From Hippophae tibetana (Eukaryota > Streptophyta > Magnoliopsida > Rosales > Elaeagnaceae): 64,000 nucleotides of DNA. The stretch spans positions 77,733,816 to 77,797,815 of the forward strand of contig CM072801.1 in the NCBI GenBank assembly GCA_037013495.1, given 5' to 3'. How positions within the stretch are numbered: position 1 is the first letter of the stretch; each line of letters starts with the position of its first letter. The position numbers and the translations under genes are program-made. The notes under the pieces were generated by a model. It worked only from the letters and a program-made list of their open reading frames with translations. It was not told the DNA's origin and searched no databases. Positions 24,203 to 37,261 of the stretch are shown piece by piece.

Positions 24203-27200
24203 ATGCATCCAAACGACTATTATAATAAATCAAATCGAAGCTCGTTTCGATTACTACAAAGACAACCTTACATTATTTCATTACTCCTTGTTTCTGAACC
24301 CAAGTTTCTTTATTTTCCCTATTTACATACGTCTAAAAGTTTGGTCGTATCATATGGAGGTGTTTTTGGTTCTTGTTCCTTAGGCTTCAATTACGATCAT
24401 CTTAACCACATTCATGGTTATTCAATCGTTCCTATTTGTTGGAGTTCCTATATTACCAGGTTCTTTGGCAAAAGGATATAAGTCATATCGAATCATAGCC
24501 GTGGTTTCTGAAAATAGGTTCTCTACATGCTTCTATCCATTTTCTAATGTTATATTTTTACAAAACATCATTATTTGATTGTTTATTGTGTTTTTGAGTC
24601 ATGAATCACTCAAAATAGAAGGAATTTTCACCCACAACTCTTGCATTTTCTTTAAATATTTTTGTCGTTGTTTTCTTCATTGGATTTATTTTTGCATTTT
24701 TCATTGAATTCTTCCTATCTGTTTCTTGTTCTTTTACTTATGTGTTTAATTTATCTTTGTTCTTCTAAAAAACAAGAGAGTTGTTGCCATTCACTGTTTT
24801 GAAAAAATAACTAATAATTTGGGTTGAAGCTTTAAACTGTCATAACTTTTAATTCATGCATCCAAACGACTATTATAATAAATCAAATCGAAGCTCGTTT
24901 CGATTACTACAAAGACAACCTTACATTATTTCATTACTCCTTGTGTCTGAACCCAAGTTTCTTTATTTACACTATTTACATATGTCTAAAAATTTGGTCG
25001 TATCATATGGAGTTGTTTTTGGTTCTTGTTCCTTAGGCTTCAATTACGATCATCGTAACCACATTCATGGTTATTCAATCGTTCCTATTTGTTGGAGTTC
25101 CTATATTACCAGGTTCTTTGGCAAAAGGATATAAGTCATATCGAATCATAGCCGTGGTTTCTGAAAATAGGTTCTCCACATGCTTCTATCCATTTTCTAA
25201 TGTTATATTTTTACAAAACATCATTATTTGATTGTTTATTGTGTTTTTGAGTCATGAATCACCTAAAATAGAAGGAATTTTCACCCACAAGTCTTGCATT
25301 TTCTTTAAATATTTTTGTCGTTGTTTTCGTCACTGGATTTATTTTCGCATTTTTCATTGAATTCTTCCTATCTTTTTCTTGTTATTTTACTTATGTGTTT
25401 AATTTATCTTTGTTCTTCTAAAAAACAAGAGAGTTGTTGCCATTCACTGTTTCGAAAAAATAACTAATAATTTGGATTGAAGTTTTAAACTGTCATAACT
25501 TTTAATTCATGCATCCAAATGACTATTATAATAAATCAAATCGAAGCTCGTTTCGATTACTACAAAGACAACCTTACATTATTTCATTACTCCTTGTTTC
25601 TGAACCCAAGTTTGTTTATTTACCCTATTTACATATGTCTAAAAATTTGGTCGTATCATATGGAGTTGTTTTTGGTTCTTGTTCCATAGGCATCATTTAC
25701 GATCATCTTAACCACATTCATGGTTATTCAATCGTTCCTATTTGTTGGAGTTCCTATATTCCCAGGTTCTTTGCCTAAAGGATACTAGTCATATGGAATC
25801 AGAGCCGTGGTTTCTGAAAATAGGTTCTCCACATGCTTCTATCCATTTTCTAATGTTATATTTTGACAAAACATCATTATTTGATTGTTTATTGTGTTTT
25901 TGAGTCATGAATCACCTAAAATAGAAGGAATTTTCACCCACAACTCTTGCATTTTCTTTAAATATTTTTGTCGTTGTTTTCGTCATTGGAATTATTTTTG
26001 CATTTTTCATTGAATTCTTCCTATCTTTTTCTTGTTCTGTTACTTATGTGTTTAATTTATCTTTGTTCTTCTAAAAAACAAGAGAGTTTGTGCAATTCAC
26101 TGTTTCGAAAAAATAACTAATAATTTGGGTTGAAGCTTTAAACTGTCATAACTTTTAATTCATGCATCCAAACGACTATTATAATAAATCAAATCGAAGC
26201 TCGTTTTGATTACTACAAAGACAACCTTACATTATTTCATTACTCCTTGTTTCTGAACCCAAGTTTCTTTATTTACCCTATTTACATACGTCCAAAATTT
26301 TGGTCGTATCATATGGAGTTGTTTTTGGTTCTTGTTCCTTAGGCTTCAATTACGATCATCTTAACCACATTCATGGTTATTCAATCGTTCCTATTTGTTG
26401 GAGTTCCTATATTACCAGGTTCTTTGGCAAAAGGATATAAGTCATATCGAATCATAGCCGTGGTTTCTGAAAATAGGTTCTCTACATGCTTCTATCCATT
26501 TTCTAATGTTATATTTTTACAAAACATCATTATTTGATTGTTTATTGTGTTTTTGAGTCATGAATCACTCAAAATAGAAGGAATTTTCACCCACAACTCT
26601 TGCATTTTCTTTAAATATTTTTGTCGTTGTTTTCGTCACTGGATTTATTTTCGCATTTTTCATTGAATTCTTCCTATCTTTTTCTTGTTATTTTACTTAT
26701 GTGTTTAATTTATCTTTGTTCTTCTAAAAAACAAGAGAGTTGTTGCCATTCACTGTTTCGAAAAAATAACTAATAATTTGGATTGAAGTTTTAAACTGTC
26801 ATAACTTTTAATTCATGCATCCAAATGACTATTATAATAAATCAAATCGAAGCTCGTTTCGATTACTACAAAGACAACCTTACATTATTTCATTACTCCT
26901 TGTTTCTGAACCCAAGTTTGTTTATTTACCCTATTTACATATGTCTAAAAATTTGGTCGTATCATATGGAGTTGTTTTTGGTTCTTGTTCCATAGGCATC
27001 ATTTACGATCATCTTAACCACATTCATGGTTATTCAATCGTTCCTATTTGTTGGAGTTCCTATATTCCCAGGTTCTTTGCCTAAAGGATACTAGTCATAT
27101 GGAATCAGAGCCGTGGTTTCTGAAAATAGGTTCTCCACATGCTTCTATCCATTTTCTAATGTTATATTTTGACAAAACATCATTATTTGATTGTTTATTG

Positions 27201-30200
27201 TGTTTTTGAGTCATGAATCACCTAAAATAGAAGGAATTTTCACCCACAACTCTTGCATTTTCTTTAAATATTTTTGTCGTTGTTTTCGTCATTGGAATTA
27301 TTTTTGCATTTTTCATTGAATTCTTCCTATCTTTTTCTTGTTCTGTTACTTATGTGTTTAATTTATCTTTGTTCTTCTAAAAAACAAGAGAGTTTGTGCA
27401 ATTCACTGTTTCGAAAAAATAACTAATAATTTGGGTTGAAGCTTTAAACTGTCATAACTTTTAATTCATGCATCCAAACGACTATTATAATAAATCAAAT
27501 CGAAGCTCGTTTTGATTACTACAAAGACAACCTTACATTATTTCATTACTCCTTGTTTCTGAACCCAAGTTTCTTTATTTACCCTATTTACATACGTCCA
27601 AAATTTTGGTCGTATCATATGGAGTTGTTTTTGGTTCTTGTTCCTTAGGCTTCAATTACGATCATCTTAACCACATTCATGGTTATTCAATCGTTCCTAT
27701 TTGTTGGAGTTCCTATATTACCAGGTTCTTTGGCAAAAGGATATAAGTCATATCGAATCATAGCCGTGGTTTCTGAAATTAGGTTCTCTACATTCTTCTA
27801 TCCATTTTCTAATGTTATATTTTTACAAAACATCATTATTTGATTGTTTATTGTGTTTTTGAGTCATGAATCACTCAAAATAGAAGGAATTTTCACCCAC
27901 AACTCTTGCATTTTCTTTAAATATTTTTGTCGTTGTTTTCTTCATTGGATTTATTTTTGCATTTTTCATTGAATTCTTCCTATCTGTTTCTTGTTCTTTT
28001 ACTTATGTGTTTAATTTATCTTTGTTCTTCTAAAAAACAAGAGAGTTGTTGCCATTCACTGTTTCGAAAAAATAACTAATAATTTGGGTTGAAGCTTTAA
28101 ACTGTCATAACTTTTAATTCATGCATCCAAACGACTATTATAATAAATCAAATCGAAGCTCGTTTCGATTACTACAAAGACAACCTTACATTATTTCATT
28201 ACTCCTTGTGTCTGAACCCAAGTTTCTTTATTTACACTATTTACATATGTCTAAAAATTTGGTCGTATCATATGGAGTTGTTTTTGGTTCTTGTTCCTTA
28301 GGCATCATTTACGATCATCTTAACCACATTCATGGTTATTCAATCGTTCCTATTTGTTGGAGTTCCTATATTACCAGGTTCTTTGGCAAAAGGATATAAG
28401 TCATATCGAATCATAGCCGTGGTTTCTGAAAATAGGTTCTCCACATGCTTCTATCCATTTTCTAATGTTATATTTTTACAAAACATCATTATTTGATTGT
28501 TTATTGTGTTTTTGAGTCATGAATCACCTAAAATAGAAGGAATTTTCACCCACAAGTCTTGCATTTTCTTTAAATATTTTTGTCGTTGTTTTCGTCATTG
28601 GATTTATTTTCGCATTTTTCATTGAATTCTTCCTATCTTTTTCTTGTTATTTTACTTATGTGTTTAATTTATCTTTGTTCTTCTAAAAAACAAGAGAGTT
28701 GTTGCCATTCACTGTTTCGAAAAAATAACTAATAATTTGGATTGAAGCTTTAAACTGTCATAACTTTTAATTCATGCATCCAAATGACTATTATAATAAA
28801 TCAAATCGAAGCTCGTTTCGATTACTACAAAGACAACCTTACATTATTTCATTACTCCTTGTTTCTGAACCCAAGTTTGTTTATTTACCCTATTTACATA
28901 TGTCTAAAAATTTGGTCGTATCATATGGAGTTGTTTTTGGTTCTTGTTCCTTAGGCATCATTTACGATCATCTTAACCACATTCATGGTTATTCAATCGT
29001 TCCTATTTGTTGGAGTTCCTATATTTCCAGGTTCTTTGCCTAAAGGATACTAGTCATATGGAATCAGAGCCGTGGTTTCTGAAAATAGGTTCTCCACATG
29101 CTTCTATCCATTTTCTAATGTTATATTTTTACAAAACATCATTATTTGATTGTTTATTGTGTTTTTGAGTCATGAATCACCTAAAATAGAAGGAATTTTC
29201 ACCCACAAGTCTTGCATTTTCTTTAAATATTTTTGTCGTTGTTTTCGTCACTGGATTTATTTTCGCATTTTTCATTGAATTCTTCCTATCTTTTTCTTGT
29301 TATTTTACTTATGTGTTTAATTTATCTTTGTTCTTCTAAAAAACAAGAGAGTTGTTGCCATTCACTGTTTCGAAAAAATAACTAATAATTTGGATTGAAG
29401 CTTTAAACTGTCATAACTTTTAATTCATGCATCCAAATGACTATTATAATAAATCAAATCGAAGCTCGTTTCGATTACTACAAAGACAACCTTACATTAT
29501 TTCATTACTCCTTGTTTCTGAATGCAAGTTTGTTTATTTACCCTATTTACATATGTCTAAAAATTTGGTCGTATCATATGGAGTTGTTTTTGGTTCTTGT
29601 TCCTTAGGCATCATTTACGATCATCTTAACCACATTCATGGTTATTCAATCGTTCCTATTTGTTGGAGTTCCTATATTCCCAGGTTCTTTGCCTAAAGGA
29701 TACTAGTCATATGGAATCAGAGCCGTGGTTTCTGAAAATAGGTTCTCCACATGCTTCTATCCATTTTCTAATGTTATATTTTGACAAAACATCATTATTT
29801 GATTGTTTATTGTGTTTTTGAGTCATGAATCACCTAAAATAGAAGGAATTTTCACCCACAACTCTTGCATTTTCTTTAAATATTTTTGTCGTTGTTTTCG
29901 TCATTGGAATTATTTTTGCATTTTTCATTGAATTCTTCCTATCTTTTTCTTCTTCTGTTACTTATGTGTTTAATTTATCTTTGTTCTTCTAAAAAACAAG
30001 AGAGTTGTTGCTATTCACTGTTTCGAAAAAATAACTAATAATTTGGGTTGAAGCTTTAAACTGTCATAAATTTTAATTCATGCATCCAAACCACTATTAT
30101 AATAAATCAAATCGAAGCTCGTTTCGATTACTACAAAGACAACCTTACATTATTTCATTACTCCTTGTTTCTGAACCCAAGTTTGTTTATTTACCCTATT

Positions 30201-30732
30201 TACATACGTCTAAAAGTTTGGTCGTATCATATGGAGTTGTTTTTGGTTCTTGTTCCTTAGGCTTCAATTACGATCATCTTAACCACATTCATGGTTATTC
30301 AATCGTTCCTATTTGTTGGAGTTTCTATATTACCAGGTTCTTTGGCAAAAGGATATAAGTCATATCGAATCATAGCCGTGGTTTCTGAAAATAGGTTCTC
30401 CACATGCTTCTATCCATTTTCTAATGTTATATTTTTACAAAACATCATTATTTGATTGTTTATTGTGTTTTTGAGTCATGAATCACCTAAAATAGAAGGA
30501 ATTTTCACCCACAAGTTTTGCATTTTCTTTAAATATTTTTGTCGTTGTTTTCGTCACTGGATTTATTTTCGCATTTTTCATTGAATTCTTCCTATCTTTT
30601 TCTTGTTATTTTACTTATGTGTTTAATTTATCTTTGTTCTTCTAAAAAACAAGAGAGTTGTTGCCATTCACTGTTTCGAAAAAATAACTAATAATTTGGG
30701 TTGAAGCTTTAAACTGTCATAACTTTTAATTC
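24203..30732 (+). repeat. Nine-monomer segment, second version with an inserted dimer
   Basis: 24856 matches 18979 (both 'catcgtaacc'), 25509 matches 19632, 26162 and 27468 match 20285, 28121 matches 20938, and 28774 matches 21591. Between 25509 and 28121 the pair 25509+26162 occurs twice, so this version is 1306 bp longer than the first. 26162 and 27468 share 'gtccaaaattttgg', a derived change absent from 20285. The internal duplication is therefore younger than the nine-monomer duplication. Monomers 29427 and 30080 are only loosely related to 22244 and 22897. Confidence 0.75.
26598..26634 (+). other. Recombination junction of the 25509-26162 dimer duplication
   Basis: Monomer 26162 starts as a 20285-type copy through 'cacaactctt' and ends as a 24856-type copy ('cgtcactggatttattttcg'). 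Its undamaged counterpart 27468 ends with 'cttcattgg' and 'ctgtttc', as 20285 does. The switch is bracketed by diagnostic bases at about 26597 and 26635, and the offset is exactly two monomers (1306 bp). Confidence 0.85.
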
Positions 30733-33344
30733 ATGCATCCAAACGACTATTATAATAAATCAAATCGAAGCTCGTTTCGATTACTACAAAGACAACCTTA
30801 CATTATTTCATTACTCCTTGGTTCTGAACCCAAGTTTGTTTATTTACCCTATTTACATACGTCTAAAAGTTTGGTCGTATCATATGGAGTTGTTTTTGGT
30901 TCTTGTTCCTTAGGCATCATTTACGATCATCTTAATCACATTCATGGTTATTCAATCGTTCCTATTTGTTGGAGTTCCTATATTCCCAGGTTCTTTGCCT
31001 AAAGGATACTAGTCATATGGAATCAGAGCCGTGGTTTCTGAAAATAGGTTCTCCACATGCTTCTATCCATTTTCTAATGTTATATTTTGACAAAACATCA
31101 TTATTTGATTGTTTATTGTGTTTTTGAGTCATGAATCACCTAAAATAGAAGGGATTTGCACCCACAAGTCTTGCATTTTCTTTAAATATTTTTGTCGTTG
31201 TTTTCGTCATTGGATTTATTTTCCCATTTTTCATTGAATTCTTCCTATCTTTTTCTTGTTCTTTTACTTATGTGTTTAGTTTATCTTTGTTCTTCTAAAA
31301 AACAAGAGAGTTGTTGCAATTCACTGTTTCGAAAAAATAACTAATAATTTGGGTTGAAGTTTTAAATTGTCAAAACTTTTAATTCATGCATCCAAACGAC
31401 TATTATAATAAATCAAATGGAAGCTCGTTTCGATTACTACAAAGACAACCTAGCATTATTTCATTTCTCCTTGTGTGTGAACCCAAGTTTCTTTATTTAC
31501 CCTATTTACATACGTGTAAAAGTTTGGTCGTATCATATGGAGTTGTTTTTGGTTCTTATTCCTTTGGCTTCAATTACGATCATCTTAACCACATTAATGG
31601 TTATTCAATCGTTCCTATTTGTTGGAGTTTCTATATTCCCAGGTTCTTTGCCTAAAGGATATAAGTCATATGGAATCATAGAAATGGTTTCTGAAAATAG
31701 GTTCAGTACATGCTTATATCTATTTTCTAATGTTATATTTTTACAAAACATCATTATTTGATTGTTTATTGTGTTTTTGAGTCATGAATCACTCAAAATT
31801 GAAGGAATTTTCACCCACAACTCTTGCATTTTGTTTAAATATTTTTGTCGTTGTTTTCGTCATTGGAATTATTTTTGCATTTTTCATTGAATTCTTCCTA
31901 TCTTTTTCTTGTTTTGTTACTTATGTGTTTAATTTATCTTTGTTCTTCTAAAAAACAAGAGAGTTGTTGCCATTCACTGTTTCGAAAAAATAACTAATAA
32001 TTTGGGTTGAAGCTTTAAACTGTCATAACTTTTAATTCATGCATCCAAACGACTATTATAATAAATCAAATCGAAGCTCGTTTCGATTACTACAAAGACA
32101 ACCTTACATTATTTCATTACTCCTTGTTTCTGAACCCAAGTTTCTTTATTTACCCTATTTACATACGTCTAAAAGTTTGGTCGTATCATATGGAGTTGTT
32201 TTTGGTTCTTGTTCCTTAGGCTTCAATTACGATCATCTTAACCACATTCATGGTTATTCAATCGTTCCTATTTGTTGGAGTTCCTATATTACCAGGTTCT
32301 TTGGCAAAAGGATATAAGTCATATCGAATCATAGCCGTGGTTTCTGAAAATAGGTTCTCCACATGCTTCTATCCATTTTCTAATGTTATCTTTTTACAAA
32401 ACATCATTATTTGATTGTTTATTGTGTTTTTGAGTCATGAATCACTCAAAATTGAAGGAATTTTCACCCACAACTCTTGCATTTTCTTTAAATATTTTTG
32501 TCGTTGTTTTCGTCATTGGATTTATTTTTGCATTTTTCATTGAATTCTTCCTATCTGTTTCTTGTTCTTTTACTTATGTGTTTAATTTATCTTTGTTATT
32601 CTAAAAAACAAGAGAGTTGTTGCAATTCACTGTTTCGAAAAAATAACTAATAATTTGGGTAGAAGCTTTAAACTGTCATAACTTTTAATTCATGCATCCA
32701 AACGACTATTATAATAAATCAAATCGAAGCTCGTTTCGATTACTACAAAGACAACCTTACATTATTTCATTACTCCTTGTGTCTGAACCCAAGTTTCTTT
32801 ATTTACACTATTTACATATGTCTAAAAATTTGGTCGTATCATATGGAGTTGTTTTTGGTTCTTGTTCCTTAGGCTTCAATTACGATCATCTTAACCACAT
32901 TCATGGTTATTCAATCGTTCCTATTTGTTGGAGTTCCTATATTACCAGGTTCTTTGGCAAAAAGATATAAGTCATATCGAATCATAGCCGTGGTTTCTGA
33001 AAATAGGTTCTCCACATGCTTCTATCCATTTTCTAATGTTATATTTTTACAAAACATCATTATTTGATTGTTTATTGTGTTTTTGAGTCATGAATCACCT
33101 AAAATAGAAGGAATTTTCACCCACAAGTCTTGCATTTTCTTTAAATATTTTTGTCGTTGTTTTCGTCACTGGATTTATTTTCGCATTTTTCATTGACTTC
33201 TTCCTATCTTTTTCTTGTTATTTTACTTATGTGTTTAATTTATCTTTGTTCTTCTAAAAAACAAGAGAGATGTTGCCATTCACTGTTTCGAAAAAATAAC
33301 AAATAATTTGGATTGAAGCTTTAAACTGTCATAACTTTTAATTC
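30733..33344 (+). repeat. Four-monomer block, copy 1 (includes S monomer 31386)
   Basis: Monomers 30733, 31386 (S), 32039 and 32692. S is strongly marked by 'caaatggaagc', 'cttgtgtgtgaacc', 'acgtgtaaaag', 'cctttggcttc' and 'ggttcagtac', and recurs only at 33997. From about 30900 to about 32780 this block matches 33511-35391 at offset about 2611 bp with few differences. The ends of the match fall inside monomers, because the heads of 30733 and 33345, and of 32692 and 35303, differ. Confidence 0.82.
32039..32317 (+). other. Recurrent 92-codon open frame (representative), probably not a gene
   Basis: From the ATGCAT anchor most monomers keep an open frame of 89 or 92 codons, beginning MHPNDYYNKSNRSSFRLLQ and ending RFFGKRI or RFFA according to a small variant at the stop. 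I see no known domain, signal peptide or membrane segment. The frame is broken in copies 710, 1363, 2016, 3972, 4613, 20285, 26162 and 27468 (CGA to TGA at codon 16), in 39871, 44439 and 52274 (in-frame TAA in 'tttactaaccc'), and in 41177 and 45745 (no start). Amino-acid changes are as free as silent ones. Shared openness is best explained by recent common descent of the copies. Confidence 0.7.
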
Positions 33345-35955
33345 ATGCATCCAAATGACTATTATAATAAATCAAATCGAAGCTCGTTTCGATTACTACA
33401 AAGACAACCTTACATTATTTCATTACTCCTTGTTTCTGAACCCAAGTTTGTTTATTTACCCTATTTACATATGTCTAAAAATTTGGTCGTATCATATGGA
33501 GTTGTTTTTGGTTCTTGTTCCTTAGGCATCATTTACGATCATCTTAATCACATTCATGGTTATTCAATCGTTCCTATTTGTTGGAGTTCCTATATTCCCA
33601 GGTTCTTTGCCTAAAGGATACTAGTCATATGGAATCAGAGCCGTGGTTTCTGAAAATAGGTTCTCCACATGCTTCTATCCATTTTCTAATGTTATATTTT
33701 GACAAAACATCATTATTTGATTGTTTATTGTGTTTTTGAGTCATGAATCACCTAAAATAGAAGGGATTTGCACCCACAAGTCTTGCATTTTCTTTAAATA
33801 TTTTTTCGTTGTTTTCGTCATTGGATTTATTTTCCCATTTTTCATTGAATTCTTCCTATCTTTTTCTTGTTCTTTTACTTATGTGTTTAGTTTATCTTTG
33901 TTCTTCTAAAAAACAAGAGAGTTGTTGCAATTCACTGTTTCGAAAAAATAACTAATAATTTGGGTTGAAGTTTTAAATTGTCAAAACTTTTAATTCATGC
34001 ATCCAAACGACTATTATAATAAATCAAATGGAAGCTCGTTTCGATTACTACAAAGACAACCTAGCATTATTTCATTTCTCCTTGTGTGTGAACCCAAGTT
34101 TCTTTATTTACCCTATTTACATACGTGTAAAAGTTTGGTCGTATCATATGGAGTTGTTTTTGGTTCTTATTCCTTTGGCTTCAATTACGATCATCTTAAC
34201 CACATTAATGGTTATTCAATCGTTCCTATTTGTTGGAGTTTCTATATTCCCAGGTTCTTTGCCTAAAGGATATAAGTCATATGGAATCATAGAAATGGTT
34301 TCTGAAAATAGGTTCAGTACATGCTTATATCTATTTTCTAATGTTATATTTTTACAAAACATCATTATTTGATTGTTTATTGTGTTTTTGAGTCATGAAT
34401 CACTCAAAATTGAAGGAATTTTCACCCACAACTCTTGCATTTTCTTTAAATATTTTTGTCGTTGTTTTCGTCATTGGAATTATTTTTGCATTTTTCATTG
34501 AATTCTTCCTATCTTTTTCTTGTTTTGTTACTTATGTGTTTAATTTATCTTTTTTCTTCTAAAAAACAAGAGAGTTGTTGCAATTCACTGTTTCGAAAAA
34601 ATAACTAATAATTTGGGTTGAAGCTTTAAACTGTCATAACTTTTAATTCATGCATCCAAACGACTATTATAATAAATCAAATCGAAGCTCGTTTCGATTA
34701 CTACAAAGACAACCTTACATTATTTCATTACTCCTTGTTTCTGAACCCAAGTTTCTTTATTTACCCTATTTACATACGTCTAAAAGTTTGGTCGTATCAT
34801 ATGGAGTTGTTTTTGGTTCTTGTTCCTTAGGCTTCAATTACGATCATCTTAACCACATTCATGGTTATTCAATCGTTCCTATTTGTTGGAGTTCCTATAT
34901 TACCAGGTTCTTTGGCAAAAGGATATAAGTCATATCGAATCATAGCCGTGGTTTCTGAAAATAGGTTCTCCACATGCTTCTATCCATTTTCTAATGTTAT
35001 ATTTTTACAAAACATCATTATTTGATTATTTATTGTGTTTTTGAGTCATGAATCACTCAAAATTGAAGGAATTTTCACTCACAACTCTTGCATTTTCTTT
35101 AAATATTTTTGTCGTTGTTTTCGTCATTGGATTTATTTTTGCATTTTTCATTGAATTCTTCCTATCTGTTTCTTGTTCTGTTACTTATGTGTTTAATTTA
35201 TCTTTGTTATTCTAAAAAACAAGAGAGTTGTTGCAATTCACTGTTTCGAAAAAATAACTAATAATTTGGGTTGAAGCTTTAAACTGTCATAACTTTTAAT
35301 TCATGCATCCAAACGACTATTATAATAAATCAAATCGAAGCTCGTTTCGATTACTACAAAGACAACCTTACATTATTTCATTACTCCTTGGTTCTGAACC
35401 CAAGTTTGTTTATTTACCCTATTTACATACGTCTAAAAGTTTGGTCGTATCATATGGAGTTGTTTTTGGTTCTTGTTCCTTAGGCTTCAATTACGATCAT
35501 CTTAACCACATTCATGGTTATTCAATCGTTCCTATTTGTTGGAGTTCCTATATTACCAGGTTCTTTGGCAAAAGGATATAAGTCATATCGAATCATAGCC
35601 GTGGTTTCTGAAAATAGGTTCTCCACATGCTTCTATCCATTTTCTAATGTTATATTTTTACAAAACATCATTATTTGATTGTTTATTGTGTTTTTGAGTC
35701 ATGAATCACCTAAAATAGAAGGAATTTTCACCCACAAGTCTTGCATTTTCTTTAAATATTTTTGTCGTTGTTTTCGTCACTGGATTTATTTTCGCATTTT
35801 TCATTGAATTTTTCCTATCTTTTTCTTGTTATTTTACTTATGTGTTTAATTTATCTTTGTTCTTCTAAAAAACAAGAGAGTTGTTGCCATTCACTGTTTC
35901 GAAAAAATAACTAATAATTTGGATTGAAGCTTTAAACTGTCATAACTTTTAATTC
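33345..35955 (+). repeat. Four-monomer block, copy 2 (S monomer 33997)
   Basis: Monomers 33345, 33997 (S), 34650 and 35303 repeat the order of copy 1. Shared rare variants are 'gaagggatttgcaccc' in the tail of 30733 and 33345, all S labels, and 'aaaattgaagg' with 'gttattctaa' in 32039 and 34650. A one-base loss at about 33802 makes monomer 33345 652 bp and gives the shared spacing of 2611 bp. Confidence 0.82.
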
Positions 35956-37261
35956 ATGCATCCAAATGACTATTATAATAAATCAAATCGAAGCTCGTTT
36001 CGATTACTACAAAGACAACCTTACATTATTTCATTACTCCTTGTTTCTGAACCCAAGTTTGTTTATTTACCCTATTTACATATGTCTAAAAATTTGGTCG
36101 TATCATATGGAGTTGTTTTTGGTTCTTGTTCCTTAGGCATCATTTACGATCATCTTAATCACATTCATGGTTATTCAATCGTTCCTATTTGTTGGAGTTC
36201 CTATATTCCCAGGTTCTTTGCCTAAAGGATACTAGTCATATGGAATCAGAGCCGTGGTTTCTGAAAATAGGTTCTCCACATGCTTCTATCCATTTTCTAA
36301 TGTTATATTTTGACAAAACATCATTATTTGATTGTTTATTGTGTTTTTGAGTCATGAATCACCTAAAATAGAAGGGATTTGCACCCACAACTCTTGCATT
36401 TTCTTTAAATATTTTTGTCGTTGTTTTCGTCATTGGAATTATTTTTGCATTTTTCATTGAATTCTTCCTATCTTTTTCTTGTTTTGTTACTTATGTGTTT
36501 AATTTATCTGTGTTCTTCTAAAAAACAAGAGAGTTGTTGCAATTCACTGTTTCGAAAAAATAACTAATAATTTGGGTTGAAGCTTTAAACTGTCATAACT
36601 TTTAATTCATGCATCCAAACGACTATTATAATAAATCAAATCGAAGCTCGTTTCGATTACTACAAAGACAACCATACATTATTTCATTACTCCTTGTTTC
36701 TGAACCCAAGTTTCTTTATTTACCCTATTTACATACGTCTAAAAGTTTGGTCGTATCATATGGAGTTGTTTTTGGTTCTTGTTCCTTAGGCTTCAATTAC
36801 GATCATCTTAACCACATTCATGGTTATTCAATCGTTCCTATTTGTTGGAGTTCCTATATTACCAGGTTCTTTGGCAAAAGGATATAAGTCATATCGAATC
36901 ATAGCCGTGGTTTCTGAAAATAGGTTCTCCACATGCTTCTATCCATTTTCTAATGTTATATTTTTACAAAACATCATTATTTGATTGTTTATTGTGTTTT
37001 TGAGTCATGAATCACTCAAAATAGAAGGAATTTTCACCCACAACTCTTGCATTTTCTTTAAATATTTTTGTCGTTGTTTTCGTCATTGGATTTATTTTTG
37101 CATTTTTCATTGAATTCTTCCTATCTGTTTCTTGTTCTTTTACTTATGTGTTTAATTTATCTTTGTTATTCTAAAAAACAAGAGAGTTGTTGCAATTCAC
37201 TGTTTCGAAAAAATAACTAATAATTTGGATTGAAGCTTTAAACTGTCATAACTTTTAATTC
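35956..37261 (+). repeat. Four-monomer block, copy 3, S monomer lost
   Basis: 35956 starts as a copy of 33345 (including 'cttaatcac' and 'gaagggatttgcaccc') and finishes with the S tail ('acaactcttgc', 'cattggaattatttttgc', 'cttgttttgttac'). It is followed directly by 36609, the equivalent of 34650. One monomer is missing relative to copies 1 and 2, a second independent case of the deletion type seen at 13582-13629. Confidence 0.84.
36382..36390 (+). other. Recombination junction, one-monomer deletion (33345 type to S)
   Basis: The 33345-type variant 'gggatttg' ends at about 36381 and the S-type 'caactcttgc' begins at about 36391. Only the nine bases 'cacccacaa' separate the diagnostic sites, so this is the most tightly located exchange in the window. 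Confidence 0.83.
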
